Origin: Kiritimatiellia bacterium
GTDB lineage: Bacteria; Verrucomicrobiota; Kiritimatiellia; UBA8416; JABMPJ01
Direction of reading: 5' to 3'
Length of the DNA: 64,000 nucleotides
Assembly: GCA_030745755.1 (NCBI GenBank)
Contig: JASLOA010000027.1
Coordinates: 214,382 to 278,381 of the forward strand
Made by a program: the position numbers and the translations under genes. Within the stretch, counting starts at the first letter, position 1. Every line of letters starts with the position of its first letter. The notes beneath the pieces were generated by a model. It was not told the origin of the DNA. It did no database searches and saw only the letters and a list, made by a program, of their open reading frames with translations. Below are positions 8,653-17,233 of this stretch, piece after piece.

Positions 8653-9205
8653 GTTCCGCCTCGGTGTACCCAGCGTCCAGGCCTTGCAGCGTCAGCAGTT
8701 GCTGCGCGAGTGTGTCCAGTGATGCGACCTCCTCCACATCGGCAGAAAGGGCGGTGGTCTCTTCATCAAGGGATACCGTGTCTTCCGACAGCATAAGCAT
8801 GATGGTGCTGAGCTGCGCCTCGTTTCCAAACCCGACTTGATCCGGCTTCATCCACCATGCGCCGACCAACACGAGACAGACCGCCGCGACCGTAGCCAGG
8901 CCGTAGGCCGGCCGCAACCATGGCGTTGCTCCCTTGTGCGCGGGTGCGTCTGCAGTTTGCACACGTCCTTCACGCCGGATATTGATAAGGACCTTCTCAG
9001 ATGGCTGTCCGTCCGGGAGTGCATTCGCTGCCAGTTGCTGTATGGCCTGGTAGTCGGCAAGCCACTGTTTGCACGCCGCGCACAGCTTCAAGTGGGCCTC
9101 GACCTTCCGGGACCGGCGCGCGGACACCATCCGTGTCCATCCCGTGGCCACATCGTCAGCCGGTGTGCCCAACAGCATCCATCGTTCTATCGTTTGGCAT
9201 TTCAT
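8570..9205 (-). CDS. Anti-sigma factor with N-terminal zinc finger
   Basis: 211 residues. The N-terminal cytoplasmic part has the H-x3-C-x2-C zinc-binding signature (H38, C42, C45) of ZAS-type anti-sigma domains. One transmembrane helix lies near 105-122, and a periplasmic acidic tail rich in Glu/Leu/Thr follows. The start overlaps the ECF sigma stop (ATGA), as expected for a cognate pair. The tail has no recognisable sensor domain. Its last 83 bases are antisense to the end of rsfS. Confidence 0.85.
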   Translation of the reverse strand: MKCQTIERWMLLGTPADDVATGWTRMVSARRSRKVEAHLKLCAACKQWLADYQAIQQLAANALPDGQPSEKVLINIRREGRVQTADAPAHKGATPWLRPAYGLATVAAVCLVLVGAWWMKPDQVGFGNEAQLSTIMLMLSEDTVSLDEETTALSADVEEVASLDTLAQQLLTLQGLDAGYTEAELSTPVEELPATDPLTRSTSAFRAGRYG

Positions 9206-9780
9206 AACTCGTCTCGCATCGCATCGTACTCGTTCTGCAACAGGGGCCGCAGCTTTGAAAGCGCATACTGCATCCGGGCCAGTGCCGTATTGATCGATAC
9301 GCCCTGTGCCTTGGCGATCTCTTTGAAACTCAATCCGGTTTGCATGCGCATCACAAACACTTCCTTCTGCTCTTCGGGCAAGGTGTCCACCGCCCGCTTC
9401 ACGGCGTTCATATCATCCTCTGTAACCGCGTTATCTGTTGGGCCAGGCGCTGAATCAACCAGCTGTATCGCCGGTGTGCCCTCATCATCGCGCGCCATGT
9501 CCAGGCTTACCGTCGGTCGTTTCCGCCGGTAGCGGTCGATCACCAGGTTGCGCGCAATCCTCACCAGCCACCCCATGAAGTTCTTCTGCCGGTAGCTGTC
9601 GAACTTGCGAATCGCCCGGAACCAGGTCTCCTGGAAGATCTCGTCCGCGTCGCCGTGTCCCTCGGTCATGTTGAGAATGAACCCGAAAAGAGGCCGGCGG
9701 TATTTCTCGACCAGGACCGACAACGCTTCAACATCGCCGCTGCGGTACTGCTTGATCAGTCGTCGATCTTCGGTATCCAT
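9202..9780 (-). CDS. ECF-subfamily RNA polymerase sigma factor
   Basis: 192 residues. Region 2 contains DADEIFQETWFRAIRKFDSY and WLVRIARNLVIDRYRR for -10 recognition and core binding. A linker and region 4 follow, with TLPEEQKEVFVMRMQTGLSF and a helix-turn-helix around FKEIAKAQGVSINTALARM for -35 recognition. It is coupled to the downstream anti-sigma gene. The upstream gap is mostly a MITE-like repeat, so its promoter may be short or inside the repeat. Confidence 0.93.
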   Translation of the reverse strand: MDTEDRRLIKQYRSGDVEALSVLVEKYRRPLFGFILNMTEGHGDADEIFQETWFRAIRKFDSYRQKNFMGWLVRIARNLVIDRYRRKRPTVSLDMARDDEGTPAIQLVDSAPGPTDNAVTEDDMNAVKRAVDTLPEEQKEVFVMRMQTGLSFKEIAKAQGVSINTALARMQYALSKLRPLLQNEYDAMRDEL

Positions 9781-9834
9781 GGCCTCTTTGCCCTTACAAC
9801 GTGTGGCACGGGGTCTTTATTGCATCCGAATGCC

Positions 9835-10039
9835 AGTGCCCTGTCTCAGAATTACGTTCGTATAACTGGTGTGTCATCCCGAGCGAAGTCGAGGGATCTC
9901 TACTCCGATATGAATATGAGATTGCCGCTTCGCTCCAGATGCTGCGCATCTGGCAGTCCTCCCGTTGGTCGTCGCCTCGCTTCGCTCGGAATGACAAGGA
10001 CTTACATATTCTGAAAGCCTATCTTCGATACAGGACACT
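9835..10039. mobile_element. MITE-like dispersed repeat, family TAGTGTCCTGT (copy 1)
   Basis: Begins AGTGCCCTGTCTC and ends TACAGGACACTA. The core GTGTCATCCCGAGCGAAGTC and the later GGAATGACAAGG block recur at 49025-49183, and in part at 39799-39983. The right end supplies the TAG stop of the M50-like gene. It fills the gap upstream of the sigma factor gene and has no coding capacity. Confidence 0.8.
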
Positions 10040-10721
10040 ACCGAATCCACTCGACCAGGGCGGTCACCAGATCCATACAGACAACAGAACTTTCCACCAT
10101 GGCCGTCTTGAAGTGGGTTACATAACGCTCCAGTGTAGCCGGGGTGACGGCCACGGTCCAGAGCCCGATGCCCATGACGTTCAGACTGTAGATGAGTGTG
10201 TATGAGAACAGGTGGCCACAGGCCCGGATATCGCTCTGGCGCTGCATGAGGGTGCTGACCGTGAACGTGAAATGGAATCCCCACGTGAACCCGATCATGC
10301 TCATCCACCAGAGATGATAGCGTTCCACGGCATAGAACAGACTCAGCACGCCGAACAGGCAGATGGTCAAGACGGTGTAGAGCGGAAAGAAATAGGGGGC
10401 CAGCGTGATCAGAAAATTCGTTTTCGACAGCGTGACGCTTCCCTTGTCCTCGGCCACGCGCAGGTTGGAAACGCGCGCCCCCATCATCCAGCCCCACAGC
10501 GCGTGCGTCAGCTCATGGGCCAGGATGTAGGAGCGCACGGGGCGGGGCAGCACAAAATAGGCAAAGAGCCAGAACGCAAAACCGCCCAGCAGCCACCACG
10601 TATCGGAGGGCACCGTACCGGGCTGGATCTCACGCAGGAGACCATACAGCGTCATGCTCGCCGCTACACACACCGGTATCAGCAATAGCCCCAACAGGAA
10701 TCTGACGATACGGATCAGCAT
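10038..10721 (-). CDS. M50-like membrane metalloprotease family protein
   Basis: 227 residues, five or six predicted transmembrane helices. The zinc-protease motif HELTH (H69, E70, H73) lies at the start of a helix, in the sequence AHELTHALWGWMMGAR. This resembles site-2-protease-like M50 proteins, though the second NPDG-type motif is not clear, so activity is uncertain. It neighbours the sigma/anti-sigma pair, where an intramembrane protease could act in signalling; that is speculation. The stop codon lies in the terminal repeat of a MITE-like element. Confidence 0.65.
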   Translation of the reverse strand: MLIRIVRFLLGLLLIPVCVAASMTLYGLLREIQPGTVPSDTWWLLGGFAFWLFAYFVLPRPVRSYILAHELTHALWGWMMGARVSNLRVAEDKGSVTLSKTNFLITLAPYFFPLYTVLTICLFGVLSLFYAVERYHLWWMSMIGFTWGFHFTFTVSTLMQRQSDIRACGHLFSYTLIYSLNVMGIGLWTVAVTPATLERYVTHFKTAMVESSVVCMDLVTALVEWIR

Positions 10722-10725
10722 GGAA

Positions 10726-10791
10726 ACAGCCGAACGACAAACAGCCGAATGAGAAGCGGCTGATCGGCGTCACTTCGTAGTTCGGCTGTTC
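10726..10791 (-). terminator. Inverted repeat downstream of nrdJ
   Basis: AACAGCCGAA (from about 10726, recurring near 10739) pairs with TTCGGCTGTT near 10782-10791. The stem-loop lies about 25 bases after the nrdJ stop. No clear U-run follows, so function as a terminator is only possible. Confidence 0.35.
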
Positions 10792-10815
10792 GAATGTTCG
10801 TCCTTCGTACTTCCC

Positions 10816-13731
10816 TCAGGAGCATCCCATCGAGTTGCCGCAGTTGTAGCAGCGGTAGCAGGCGCCGTTCCGAACGGTGATCGAGCCGCAGTTATCGCAG
10901 GCGGGGGCATCTTCCATGATGCCTTCGAACTGCTTGTCTACCCGATCAGCTTTGGTGTCCGCCTTCGTTGCGGTATCGGCCGCTGCTACCGGGGCCGCTG
11001 CCACGGGTTCCGCTACGGGCACGGGGCGCGACACAGTGGAAGCATGTCCATTCGGGAAGGTCACGGAGAGCCAGCGGAAGATGTAGTCCACGATCGACTT
11101 GGCAATCGGGATGTCCGGATTCTTTGTGAAGCCACTCGGCTCGAAGCGGCTGTGCGCGAACTTCTGGCAGAGCTCCTGCACCGGCACGCCGTATTGCAGG
11201 CAGAGCGAAATGGCGGTACCAAAGGCGTCCATGGTTCCGCCCACGGTGCTGCCTTCCTTGGCCATCGTGATGAAGAGCTCGCCGGGGCTGCCGTCTTCGT
11301 GCATGCCGACGGTGAGATAGCCCTCGTGTCCTGCCACCTCGAACTTGTGTGTGATCGACTGGCGCGTGGCCGGCATGCGACGGCGGAAGGGCTTGCGCAT
11401 GGCGGCCTTGATCCGGTCATCGGAATCGTCGGCGCCCACCGCCGTGGCGCCCGGGCTTTCCCTGCTGGTGCTCAGCGGCTGAATGCGCTTGGAACCGTCG
11501 CGATAGATCGCTACGGCTTTGAGTCCCATCTGCCAGCCTTCAGTGTAGGTCTGCATGATTTCGTTGACCGATGTTTCGGTCGGCACGTTGACCGTCTTAC
11601 TGATGGCGCCCGAGAGGAACGGCTGCACGGCGGCCATCATCTTAAGGTGGGCCTTGTAGGAGATGAAACGCGTGCCGTTCTTGGGGCGGAAGGCGCAATC
11701 GAAGACCTCCACGTGCTCGGGAAGCAGACCCGGAGCGCCTTCGATCGTCTCATGCTCGTCGACATACTGCACGATGTTCTCGGCCTGCTCGGCCGTGTAG
11801 CCCAGCCGGTCGAGGGCGAGGGTCAACGAGTTGTTGACAATCTTCATCATGCCGCCGCCCGCAAGCTGCTTGTACTTGATCAGAGCGATATCGGGTTCCA
11901 CGCCGGTGGTATCACAGTCCATCATGAAACCGATGGTGCCGGTCGGGGCCAGCACGGTGACCTGCGAGTTGCGGAAGCCGCTGCGGCCGGCGCGATCGAC
12001 CACCGTATCCCATGCCTTGGCGGCGGCCTCAACCATGTTGTCCGGTGCCAGCTCGGAGTCGATGCCCTTGACGGCGTCACGGTGCATCTTCATGACGTCG
12101 AGCATGGGCCCCTTGTTCTCGGCATAGCCGTCAAACGGTCCCTTGGCTTTGGCCAGCTCCTGTGAGGTCTGGTAGGCCGTGCCGGTCATCAGCGCTGTGA
12201 TGGCGCCGGCATAGGCGCGCCCTTCATCGCTGTCGTAAGGGTAGCCCATACGCATGATCAGCGCGCCGAGGTTGGCATAGCCGAGTCCGAGCGGACGGTA
12301 GAGATGTGAGTTCCGTGCAATCTCCTCGGTCGGGTAGCTCGCCCGGTCGACGAAAATTTCCTGTGCCGTGACGAAAAGACGTACCACGTGCTGGAAGGTC
12401 TTGATGTCGAAGGCGCCCTTCTTATCGACGAACTTCATCAGGTTGACGGAGGCCAGGTTGCAGGCGCTGTTGTCCAGGAACATATACTCCGAGCAGGGGT
12501 TGCTGGCGTTGATGGGACCTGAGTTCTTGCAGGTGTGCCAGCGGTTGATCGTGGAGTCATACTGCAATCCCGGGTCACCGCAGACATGCGTGCCTTCCGC
12601 GATGTCACGGAGCAGGTCACGCGCCGGGAACGTGTCCACCGCTTCGCCGGAGACAACGGCCGTTGTGGTCCAGTCGCCTTCCTTCTCGGCCGCGTCCATG
12701 AAGTCGTCCGTGACGCGTATGGAGAGATTGGCGTTCTGGTACATGACCGACTCGTAGGCTTCGCCGCCGAAGGAGCCGTCGTAGCCCTGCTCAATGAGGG
12801 CCCACGCCTTCCGCTCTTCGTTGGTCTTGCAGCTCACGAACTCGCGGATGTCAGGATGGCTGACCTTGAGACTCTGCATCTTGGCCGCACGGCGCGTTTT
12901 GCCGCCCGACTTGATGACCGCGGCCACCTGGTCGAACACGCGCATGAAGCTCAGCGGGCCGGATGGGGTACCGCCGCCGGAGAGTTTCTCGCGACTGCTG
13001 CGCAGCGTACTCAGGTCCGTACCGGTGCCCGAGCCATATTTGAACAGCATCGCTTCGGCGCTGGCCAGGCGCATGATGTCTTCCATCGTGTCATCGACGG
13101 CCTGGATGAAGCAGGCGCTGGCCTGGGGCGACACATAGGTGTCTCCTGCCGGAACGATGGCCTCGGCCTTGTCATCCCACGTGTAGCTGGTCTTGTTGTC
13201 CGAGCCGTAACCATAGACATGGTGCAAACCGACGTTGAACCAGACCGGACTGTTGAACGCGCCATACTGGTTGACGCAGAGGTAGGTCATCTCATCATAG
13301 AAAGCCTCGGCATCTTCCTTGCTCGCGAAATAGCCATCCTCCAGCCCCCAATCCGCCAGGGTGCGGGAGACGCGGTGAATAAGCTGGCGCACCGAGTACT
13401 CACGCTCGTCCGTGCCTTGTGCCCCATAGAAGTACTTCGAAGCGACAACGTTCGTGGCGAGCATGGACCATGTCTTCGGCACCTCGACATCGTTCTGGCT
13501 GAAAATGGTGTTGCCCTTGTCATCGCCGATCGAGGCCTGGCGACGCTCCCACTCGATCTGTTCGAAGGGGTTGGCGCCTTCTGTGCTCAGGCGGCGGGTA
13601 ACCTTCAGCTTGCGAGCCGGAGTCGACCGGGTGGATTCTGTTGTGCGGCGGGTGCGGGTGCGCCCCTTTGCTGTGCGGGATGCGGGCTTTGCGGGGGCCT
13701 CGACCCTCTCGTTGTCGGTAACGTCAAGCAT
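10816..13731 (-). CDS. nrdJ: Adenosylcobalamin-dependent (class II) ribonucleoside-diphosphate reductase
   Basis: NrdJ reduces ribonucleotides to deoxyribonucleotides using adenosylcobalamin as radical generator. The 971-residue product contains the substrate/active-site block NPCSEYMFLDNSACNLASVNL, the LAPTGTIGFMMDCDTTGVEPD segment, and a C-terminal Cys cluster (CDNCGSITVRNGACYRCYNC) typical of the long NrdJ group. ATG 13731 is chosen because GGGAG sits eight bases upstream; GTG 13746 in the same frame lacks a site. A promoter with NrdR-type boxes precedes it. A cobalamin adenosyltransferase at 22524 can make the cofactor. The long frame on the opposite strand is a shadow. Confidence 0.97.
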   Translation of the reverse strand: MLDVTDNERVEAPAKPASRTAKGRTRTRRTTESTRSTPARKLKVTRRLSTEGANPFEQIEWERRQASIGDDKGNTIFSQNDVEVPKTWSMLATNVVASKYFYGAQGTDEREYSVRQLIHRVSRTLADWGLEDGYFASKEDAEAFYDEMTYLCVNQYGAFNSPVWFNVGLHHVYGYGSDNKTSYTWDDKAEAIVPAGDTYVSPQASACFIQAVDDTMEDIMRLASAEAMLFKYGSGTGTDLSTLRSSREKLSGGGTPSGPLSFMRVFDQVAAVIKSGGKTRRAAKMQSLKVSHPDIREFVSCKTNEERKAWALIEQGYDGSFGGEAYESVMYQNANLSIRVTDDFMDAAEKEGDWTTTAVVSGEAVDTFPARDLLRDIAEGTHVCGDPGLQYDSTINRWHTCKNSGPINASNPCSEYMFLDNSACNLASVNLMKFVDKKGAFDIKTFQHVVRLFVTAQEIFVDRASYPTEEIARNSHLYRPLGLGYANLGALIMRMGYPYDSDEGRAYAGAITALMTGTAYQTSQELAKAKGPFDGYAENKGPMLDVMKMHRDAVKGIDSELAPDNMVEAAAKAWDTVVDRAGRSGFRNSQVTVLAPTGTIGFMMDCDTTGVEPDIALIKYKQLAGGGMMKIVNNSLTLALDRLGYTAEQAENIVQYVDEHETIEGAPGLLPEHVEVFDCAFRPKNGTRFISYKAHLKMMAAVQPFLSGAISKTVNVPTETSVNEIMQTYTEGWQMGLKAVAIYRDGSKRIQPLSTSRESPGATAVGADDSDDRIKAAMRKPFRRRMPATRQSITHKFEVAGHEGYLTVGMHEDGSPGELFITMAKEGSTVGGTMDAFGTAISLCLQYGVPVQELCQKFAHSRFEPSGFTKNPDIPIAKSIVDYIFRWLSVTFPNGHASTVSRPVPVAEPVAAAPVAAADTATKADTKADRVDKQFEGIMEDAPACDNCGSITVRNGACYRCYNCGNSMGCS

Positions 13732-13786
13732 GGTGAAATCTCCCACTGATCAAGGACTTATGAAGAAAAACAGGGCAAAACGGTCT

Positions 13787-13850
13787 GTACTATATATTGT
13801 GGTGTATTGAGCGCAATGCACACAATAAGGGCCATATATAGGGGGGTCAA
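13787..13850 (-). promoter_or_regulatory. nrdJ promoter with NrdR-type operator
   Basis: Minus-strand -35 TTGACC (13850-13845), 17-base spacer, -10 TATTGT (13827-13822). Box 1 (13802-13787) reads CCACAATATATAGTAC, matching the NrdR consensus acaCwAtATaTwGtgt at all core positions. Box 2 (13835-13820) overlaps the -10 and keeps the right half TATTGTGT. The 33-base offset is about three helical turns, as in known paired NrdR boxes. No nrdR gene is in the window. Confidence 0.7.
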
Positions 13851-13972
13851 GAAAAAGATCATCACGAAAGAAGGTTCTCTGTAAATCGCAGTCAAGCAAG
13901 GGGTTACAGAGCAAGAAAATTGCCGGGTCAGTGTTCTTGTCTGGCAGAACATCGCCTTGCAGGAATGGGGGC

Positions 13973-15331
13973 TCAATCGGAGCGTTTGCGGCCCCTGAAT
14001 TGGAGCATAATAGGGGCCCCTTCAAGGCCGAAGTGGCTGCGCAGTATACGGACCAGGTAGGCGCGGTAGGCGGGGACAATCCTCCTGGGGTCATTGCAGA
14101 AGATGCGGATGATAATGGGGGAATGGCTGACCTGTGTGGCGTAGTAGATCTTGATGCGTTTACCTTTGACCGAAGGGGGTGCCACTTTCGCGTAGGCGCC
14201 CTCCAGCACACGGTTCAAAACGCCGGTGGGCAGGGCCGTGCTGACCTGTGCCGCAACATGATCAATGGCCTCCACGGTGCGGCGAATGTTGTAGCCGGTC
14301 TTGGCCGACGCAAATACCAGGGGGCAGTGGCCCATGAACGGCATGGTTCGCTTGACTTCGGGTGCAAACTGACGCTGCGTTCTCGTCGCCAGGTCCCACT
14401 TATTGACGATGACGATGCACCCTTTGCCCGCGTCCACCACGGCACGGGCGATTTTCTTATCCATGGTCGTGGGGTCTGAGCCGGCTTCAGTCAGCAGCAC
14501 GACGACATCGGCATCCTTGATGCTCTTCTCGGAGCGGAAGCGACTGAACCGTTCGACCGAGTTATCGATCTTGCCGACGCGTCTCATGCCGGCCGTGTCC
14601 ACCAACACGTAGTGCCGTGCCTGTGGGCCATGCCCCACCGTGAACGGTACGTCGATGCTGTCGCGGGTCGTCCCCGGTATATCCGAAACAATCACGCGAT
14701 CACTGCGCAAGAGGCGGTTGATGTAGGAGGACTTGCCGACATTGGGTCGCCCCACAACGGCGACGCGTAGGGCGTCCTTGTCTTCAATCTCAACAGGCGG
14801 CGGCAGCTCCGGGATCATCGCTTCCATCAGTTCGCCGAACCCGCGATCGTGCAGCGCCGACACGGGGAAGACCGGCAAGCCGAGCTGCTCAAACTCTGTG
14901 GCCGCGGTATCGCGCTGAGGGTTGTCCGCCTTGTTGACCGCCACAAATGCGGGACACCCGCTCTTGCGCAGGATGGCCGCCACCTCTTCATCGAGCGGCA
15001 CCACGCCGGTCTCAAGATCGACCACGAGCATGGCAACAGCCGCGTCCTCTATGGCCGCATTGGCCTGCATCAGAATCCCGCCCTCAATGCTGTCGGGTGA
15101 TGCGGAGTTGATCGTCCCGATGCCCCCTGTATCGATCAGCTCGAAGTGCTCATCGTTCCAGATCACCTCGTGCATCAGACGGTCGCGCGTCACGCCGCTC
15201 TGAGCGTGCACGATGGCAATGCGTCGCCCCGCCAGCCGGTTGAAGATGGCCGACTTGCCGACGTTCGGTCGCCCAACAATGGCGATCACGCGTTGTTTGG
15301 TTGGTTCAGTCACTTCGTACGCTTTCTCCAT
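13973..15331 (-). CDS. der: Ribosome-associated GTPase Der (EngA)
   Basis: Double-GTPase needed for 50S assembly. Two complete G domains are seen: [16 protein letters not shown] with DTGG and NKAD in the first, and [16 protein letters not shown] with DTAGM and NKWD in the second. A C-terminal KH-like domain ends KIYYATQ...[11 protein letters not shown]. Length of 452 is normal. The first 22 bases overlap the end of glnS, so the pair is probably co-transcribed. Confidence 0.97.
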   Translation of the reverse strand: MEKAYEVTEPTKQRVIAIVGRPNVGKSAIFNRLAGRRIAIVHAQSGVTRDRLMHEVIWNDEHFELIDTGGIGTINSASPDSIEGGILMQANAAIEDAAVAMLVVDLETGVVPLDEEVAAILRKSGCPAFVAVNKADNPQRDTAATEFEQLGLPVFPVSALHDRGFGELMEAMIPELPPPVEIEDKDALRVAVVGRPNVGKSSYINRLLRSDRVIVSDIPGTTRDSIDVPFTVGHGPQARHYVLVDTAGMRRVGKIDNSVERFSRFRSEKSIKDADVVVLLTEAGSDPTTMDKKIARAVVDAGKGCIVIVNKWDLATRTQRQFAPEVKRTMPFMGHCPLVFASAKTGYNIRRTVEAIDHVAAQVSTALPTGVLNRVLEGAYAKVAPPSVKGKRIKIYYATQVSHSPIIIRIFCNDPRRIVPAYRAYLVRILRSHFGLEGAPIMLQFRGRKRSD

Positions 15332-17010
15332 GAATCGCGTAACGGCACGATCTGGTTGAACACCGGCGCACCCTCAGACGAGTCCTTCGGATCAGAGAAG
15401 AAGTACCCTTTCCGCTCAAACTGGCAACGCGACCCCGGCGCCATCTCGAGGATGGCCGGTTCCACCTTTGCTTGCACGGTCCTAAGTGAGTCGGGATTCA
15501 GGTTGTCTTTGAAATCGGCACTTGTCGCGGCGTAGCCCGGCGAAGCAGACGAAGCCGGACGCTCGACGGAGAACAGGCGGTCGTAAAGCCGCACATCCGC
15601 CTCTCCGCCCCTGGTGGCGCAGACCCAGTGGATCGTGCCCTTGACGCGTCGTCCGTCCGGTGCATCCCCGCCGCGCGTATCGGGGTCGTACGTGCAGTGG
15701 ACTTCTTTGATCTCGCCCGTGGTCTCATCTTTGACCACGCCCGTGCAGGTTACGAAGTAGGCATAGCGCAGACGTACCTCGCGACCGGGGGTCAGGCGGT
15801 GGTACTTGCGGTTGGCCTCCTCCCGGAAATCCTCCCGCTCGATCCACAGCTCGCGCGAGAAGGGAACCGTACGCGTGCCGGCCGATTCGTCCTCGGGATT
15901 GTTGATGGCTTCAAGCTCCTCAACCTGGTCTTCCGGATAGTTGTCGATCACCAGCTTGATCGGATCAAGCACGGCCATCACACGGTTGGCGGTCTGGTTG
16001 AGCTCGTCCTTGATGTGGTGTTCGAGCAGGGAGATGTCGGTCAGGCTTTCAACCTTCGTGATGCCCACGCCGCGGCAGAAGCGGCGGATCGAGTCGGGCG
16101 TGTAGCCACGGCGACGCAGCCCGCACAGGGTCGGCATGCGGGGGTCGTCCCAGCCGGACACGTAATTACCTTCAACCAGCTCCAGCAACTTGCGCTTGCT
16201 CATCACCGTATAGGTCAGATTCAGGCGCGAAAACTCGGTCTGTTCGGGCCGATAGACTTCACAGGCCTCCAGCAGCCAGTCATAGAGCGGGCGGTGTACC
16301 TCGAACTCGAGGGTGCAGAGCGAATGCGTCACGCGCTCGATCGAGTCTTCCAGTCCGTGTGCGAAATCGTAGGTGGGGTAGATGCACCACGTGTCGCCGG
16401 TGCGATGATGCGTGGCGTGCTTGATGCGGTAAAGCGCCGGATCGCGCATGTGCAGGTTGGGTGAAGCCATGTCGATCTTCGCGCGCAGCACGGTGCTGCC
16501 GTCCTCGAATTCGCCCGCGCGCATACGTTCAAACAGGTCCAGGTTCTCCTCGACCGAACGGTCCCGTCCCGGCGGCAGCTTCCCCGGCCGGGTCGGCACC
16601 CCGCGATACTCTTTGAACGCGTCCACACTCAAGTCGCAGACATAGGCCTTGCCGTCGCGGATCATCTTCAGTGCGCACTCAACCATCTGCTCGAAGTAGT
16701 CCGAGGCGTAGTAGAGGTGTTCGCCCCAGTCGAAACCGAGCCAGCGGACATCCTCCATAATAGAGTCGACATACTCGACATCCTCTTTCTCCGGGTTCGT
16801 ATCGTCGAAACGGAGGTGACACTCGCCGCTGTTCTCCTCGGCAATCCCGAAATCCAGACAGATCGCCTTGGCGTGCCCGATATGCAGATAGCCGTTCGGC
16901 TCAGGCGGGAAACGCGTCACTACACGCCCATCATACTTCCCGCTCTGCAGATCATCCGCCACCTTGTCGCGAATGAAGTCGCTCAATGGTCCATCATCAG
17001 CCTTGGACAT
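15310..17010 (-). CDS. glnS: Glutaminyl-tRNA synthetase
   Basis: Class I synthetase charging tRNA-Gln. Motifs: [14 protein letters not shown] (HIGH), [11 protein letters not shown], and [11 protein letters not shown] (KMSKS). Catalytic core and C-terminal anticodon-binding beta-barrels are present (566 residues). In the second barrel, between FSVERP and DFKDNLNP, about ten extra residues ([12 protein letters not shown]) are encoded by a short palindromic repeat shared with several other loci. GltX is also present, so the genome charges Gln-tRNA directly rather than only through GatCAB. Confidence 0.97.
   Translation of the reverse strand: MSKADDGPLSDFIRDKVADDLQSGKYDGRVVTRFPPEPNGYLHIGHAKAICLDFGIAEENSGECHLRFDDTNPEKEDVEYVDSIMEDVRWLGFDWGEHLYYASDYFEQMVECALKMIRDGKAYVCDLSVDAFKEYRGVPTRPGKLPPGRDRSVEENLDLFERMRAGEFEDGSTVLRAKIDMASPNLHMRDPALYRIKHATHHRTGDTWCIYPTYDFAHGLEDSIERVTHSLCTLEFEVHRPLYDWLLEACEVYRPEQTEFSRLNLTYTVMSKRKLLELVEGNYVSGWDDPRMPTLCGLRRRGYTPDSIRRFCRGVGITKVESLTDISLLEHHIKDELNQTANRVMAVLDPIKLVIDNYPEDQVEELEAINNPEDESAGTRTVPFSRELWIEREDFREEANRKYHRLTPGREVRLRYAYFVTCTGVVKDETTGEIKEVHCTYDPDTRGGDAPDGRRVKGTIHWVCATRGGEADVRLYDRLFSVERPASSASPGYAATSADFKDNLNPDSLRTVQAKVEPAILEMAPGSRCQFERKGYFFSDPKDSSEGAPVFNQIVPLRDSWRKRTK
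15516..15558. repeat. Intragenic family-3 palindromic repeat in glnS
   Basis: Plus-strand order CACTTGTCGCGG, CGTAGC, GGCGAAGC, GAAGCCGG. The same blocks occur at 47422, 49520, 49667, 51924, 59148 and 63079. It is inserted in frame and is translated as [12 protein letters not shown] in GlnS. Confidence 0.65.
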
Positions 17011-17048
17011 GTTGTTCGTCTCCGCTCTCTGTCTTTTCTCGACGTCTC

Positions 17049-17208
17049 CCCGGCGATTCTCGCCGGGCTATGATGTTCAACCCCGTTGGGGTTGCTCTCT
17101 CCCGCAAGGGGTGCACCGTCATAGCTGCATGCTGTTCAGCCCCGTTGGGGTTGCTCTCTCCCGCACCCCAAAGGGGTGCCCCATCATAGCCCAGGCAGAA
17201 TGCCTGGG
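17049..17208. repeat. REP/BIME hairpin cluster between glnS and gltX
   Basis: Unit 1: CCCGGCGATTCTCGCCGGG, then CTATGATG, then ACCCCGTTGGGGT. A second partial GCCCCGTTGGGGT follows. An inverted unit has CACCCCAAAGGGGTG, CATCATAG, CCCAGGCAGAATGCCTGGG. Same architecture as the repeats around the transposase at 19275. Confidence 0.85.
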
Positions 17209-17233
17209 GCAACTGGATGCATCACTATGCCGG

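Noticed and set aside
9795..10205. Open frames across the MITE-like repeat at 9835
   Set aside because: Translations derive from a dispersed non-coding repeat and differ between copies.
12535..13749. Long open frame (404 codons) opposite nrdJ
   Set aside because: It mirrors a strongly conserved enzyme and has shadow-type composition rich in His/Arg/Gly; GC-rich codon bias opens the antisense frame.
13733..13972. Cobalamin riboswitch before nrdJ
   Set aside because: The leader is short and shows no B12-box-like conserved core; the NrdR-type boxes explain the region better.
13750..14211. 153-codon minus-strand frame upstream of nrdJ
   Set aside because: It overlaps the 3' end of der and the nrdJ promoter/NrdR boxes, and its translation has no family resemblance.
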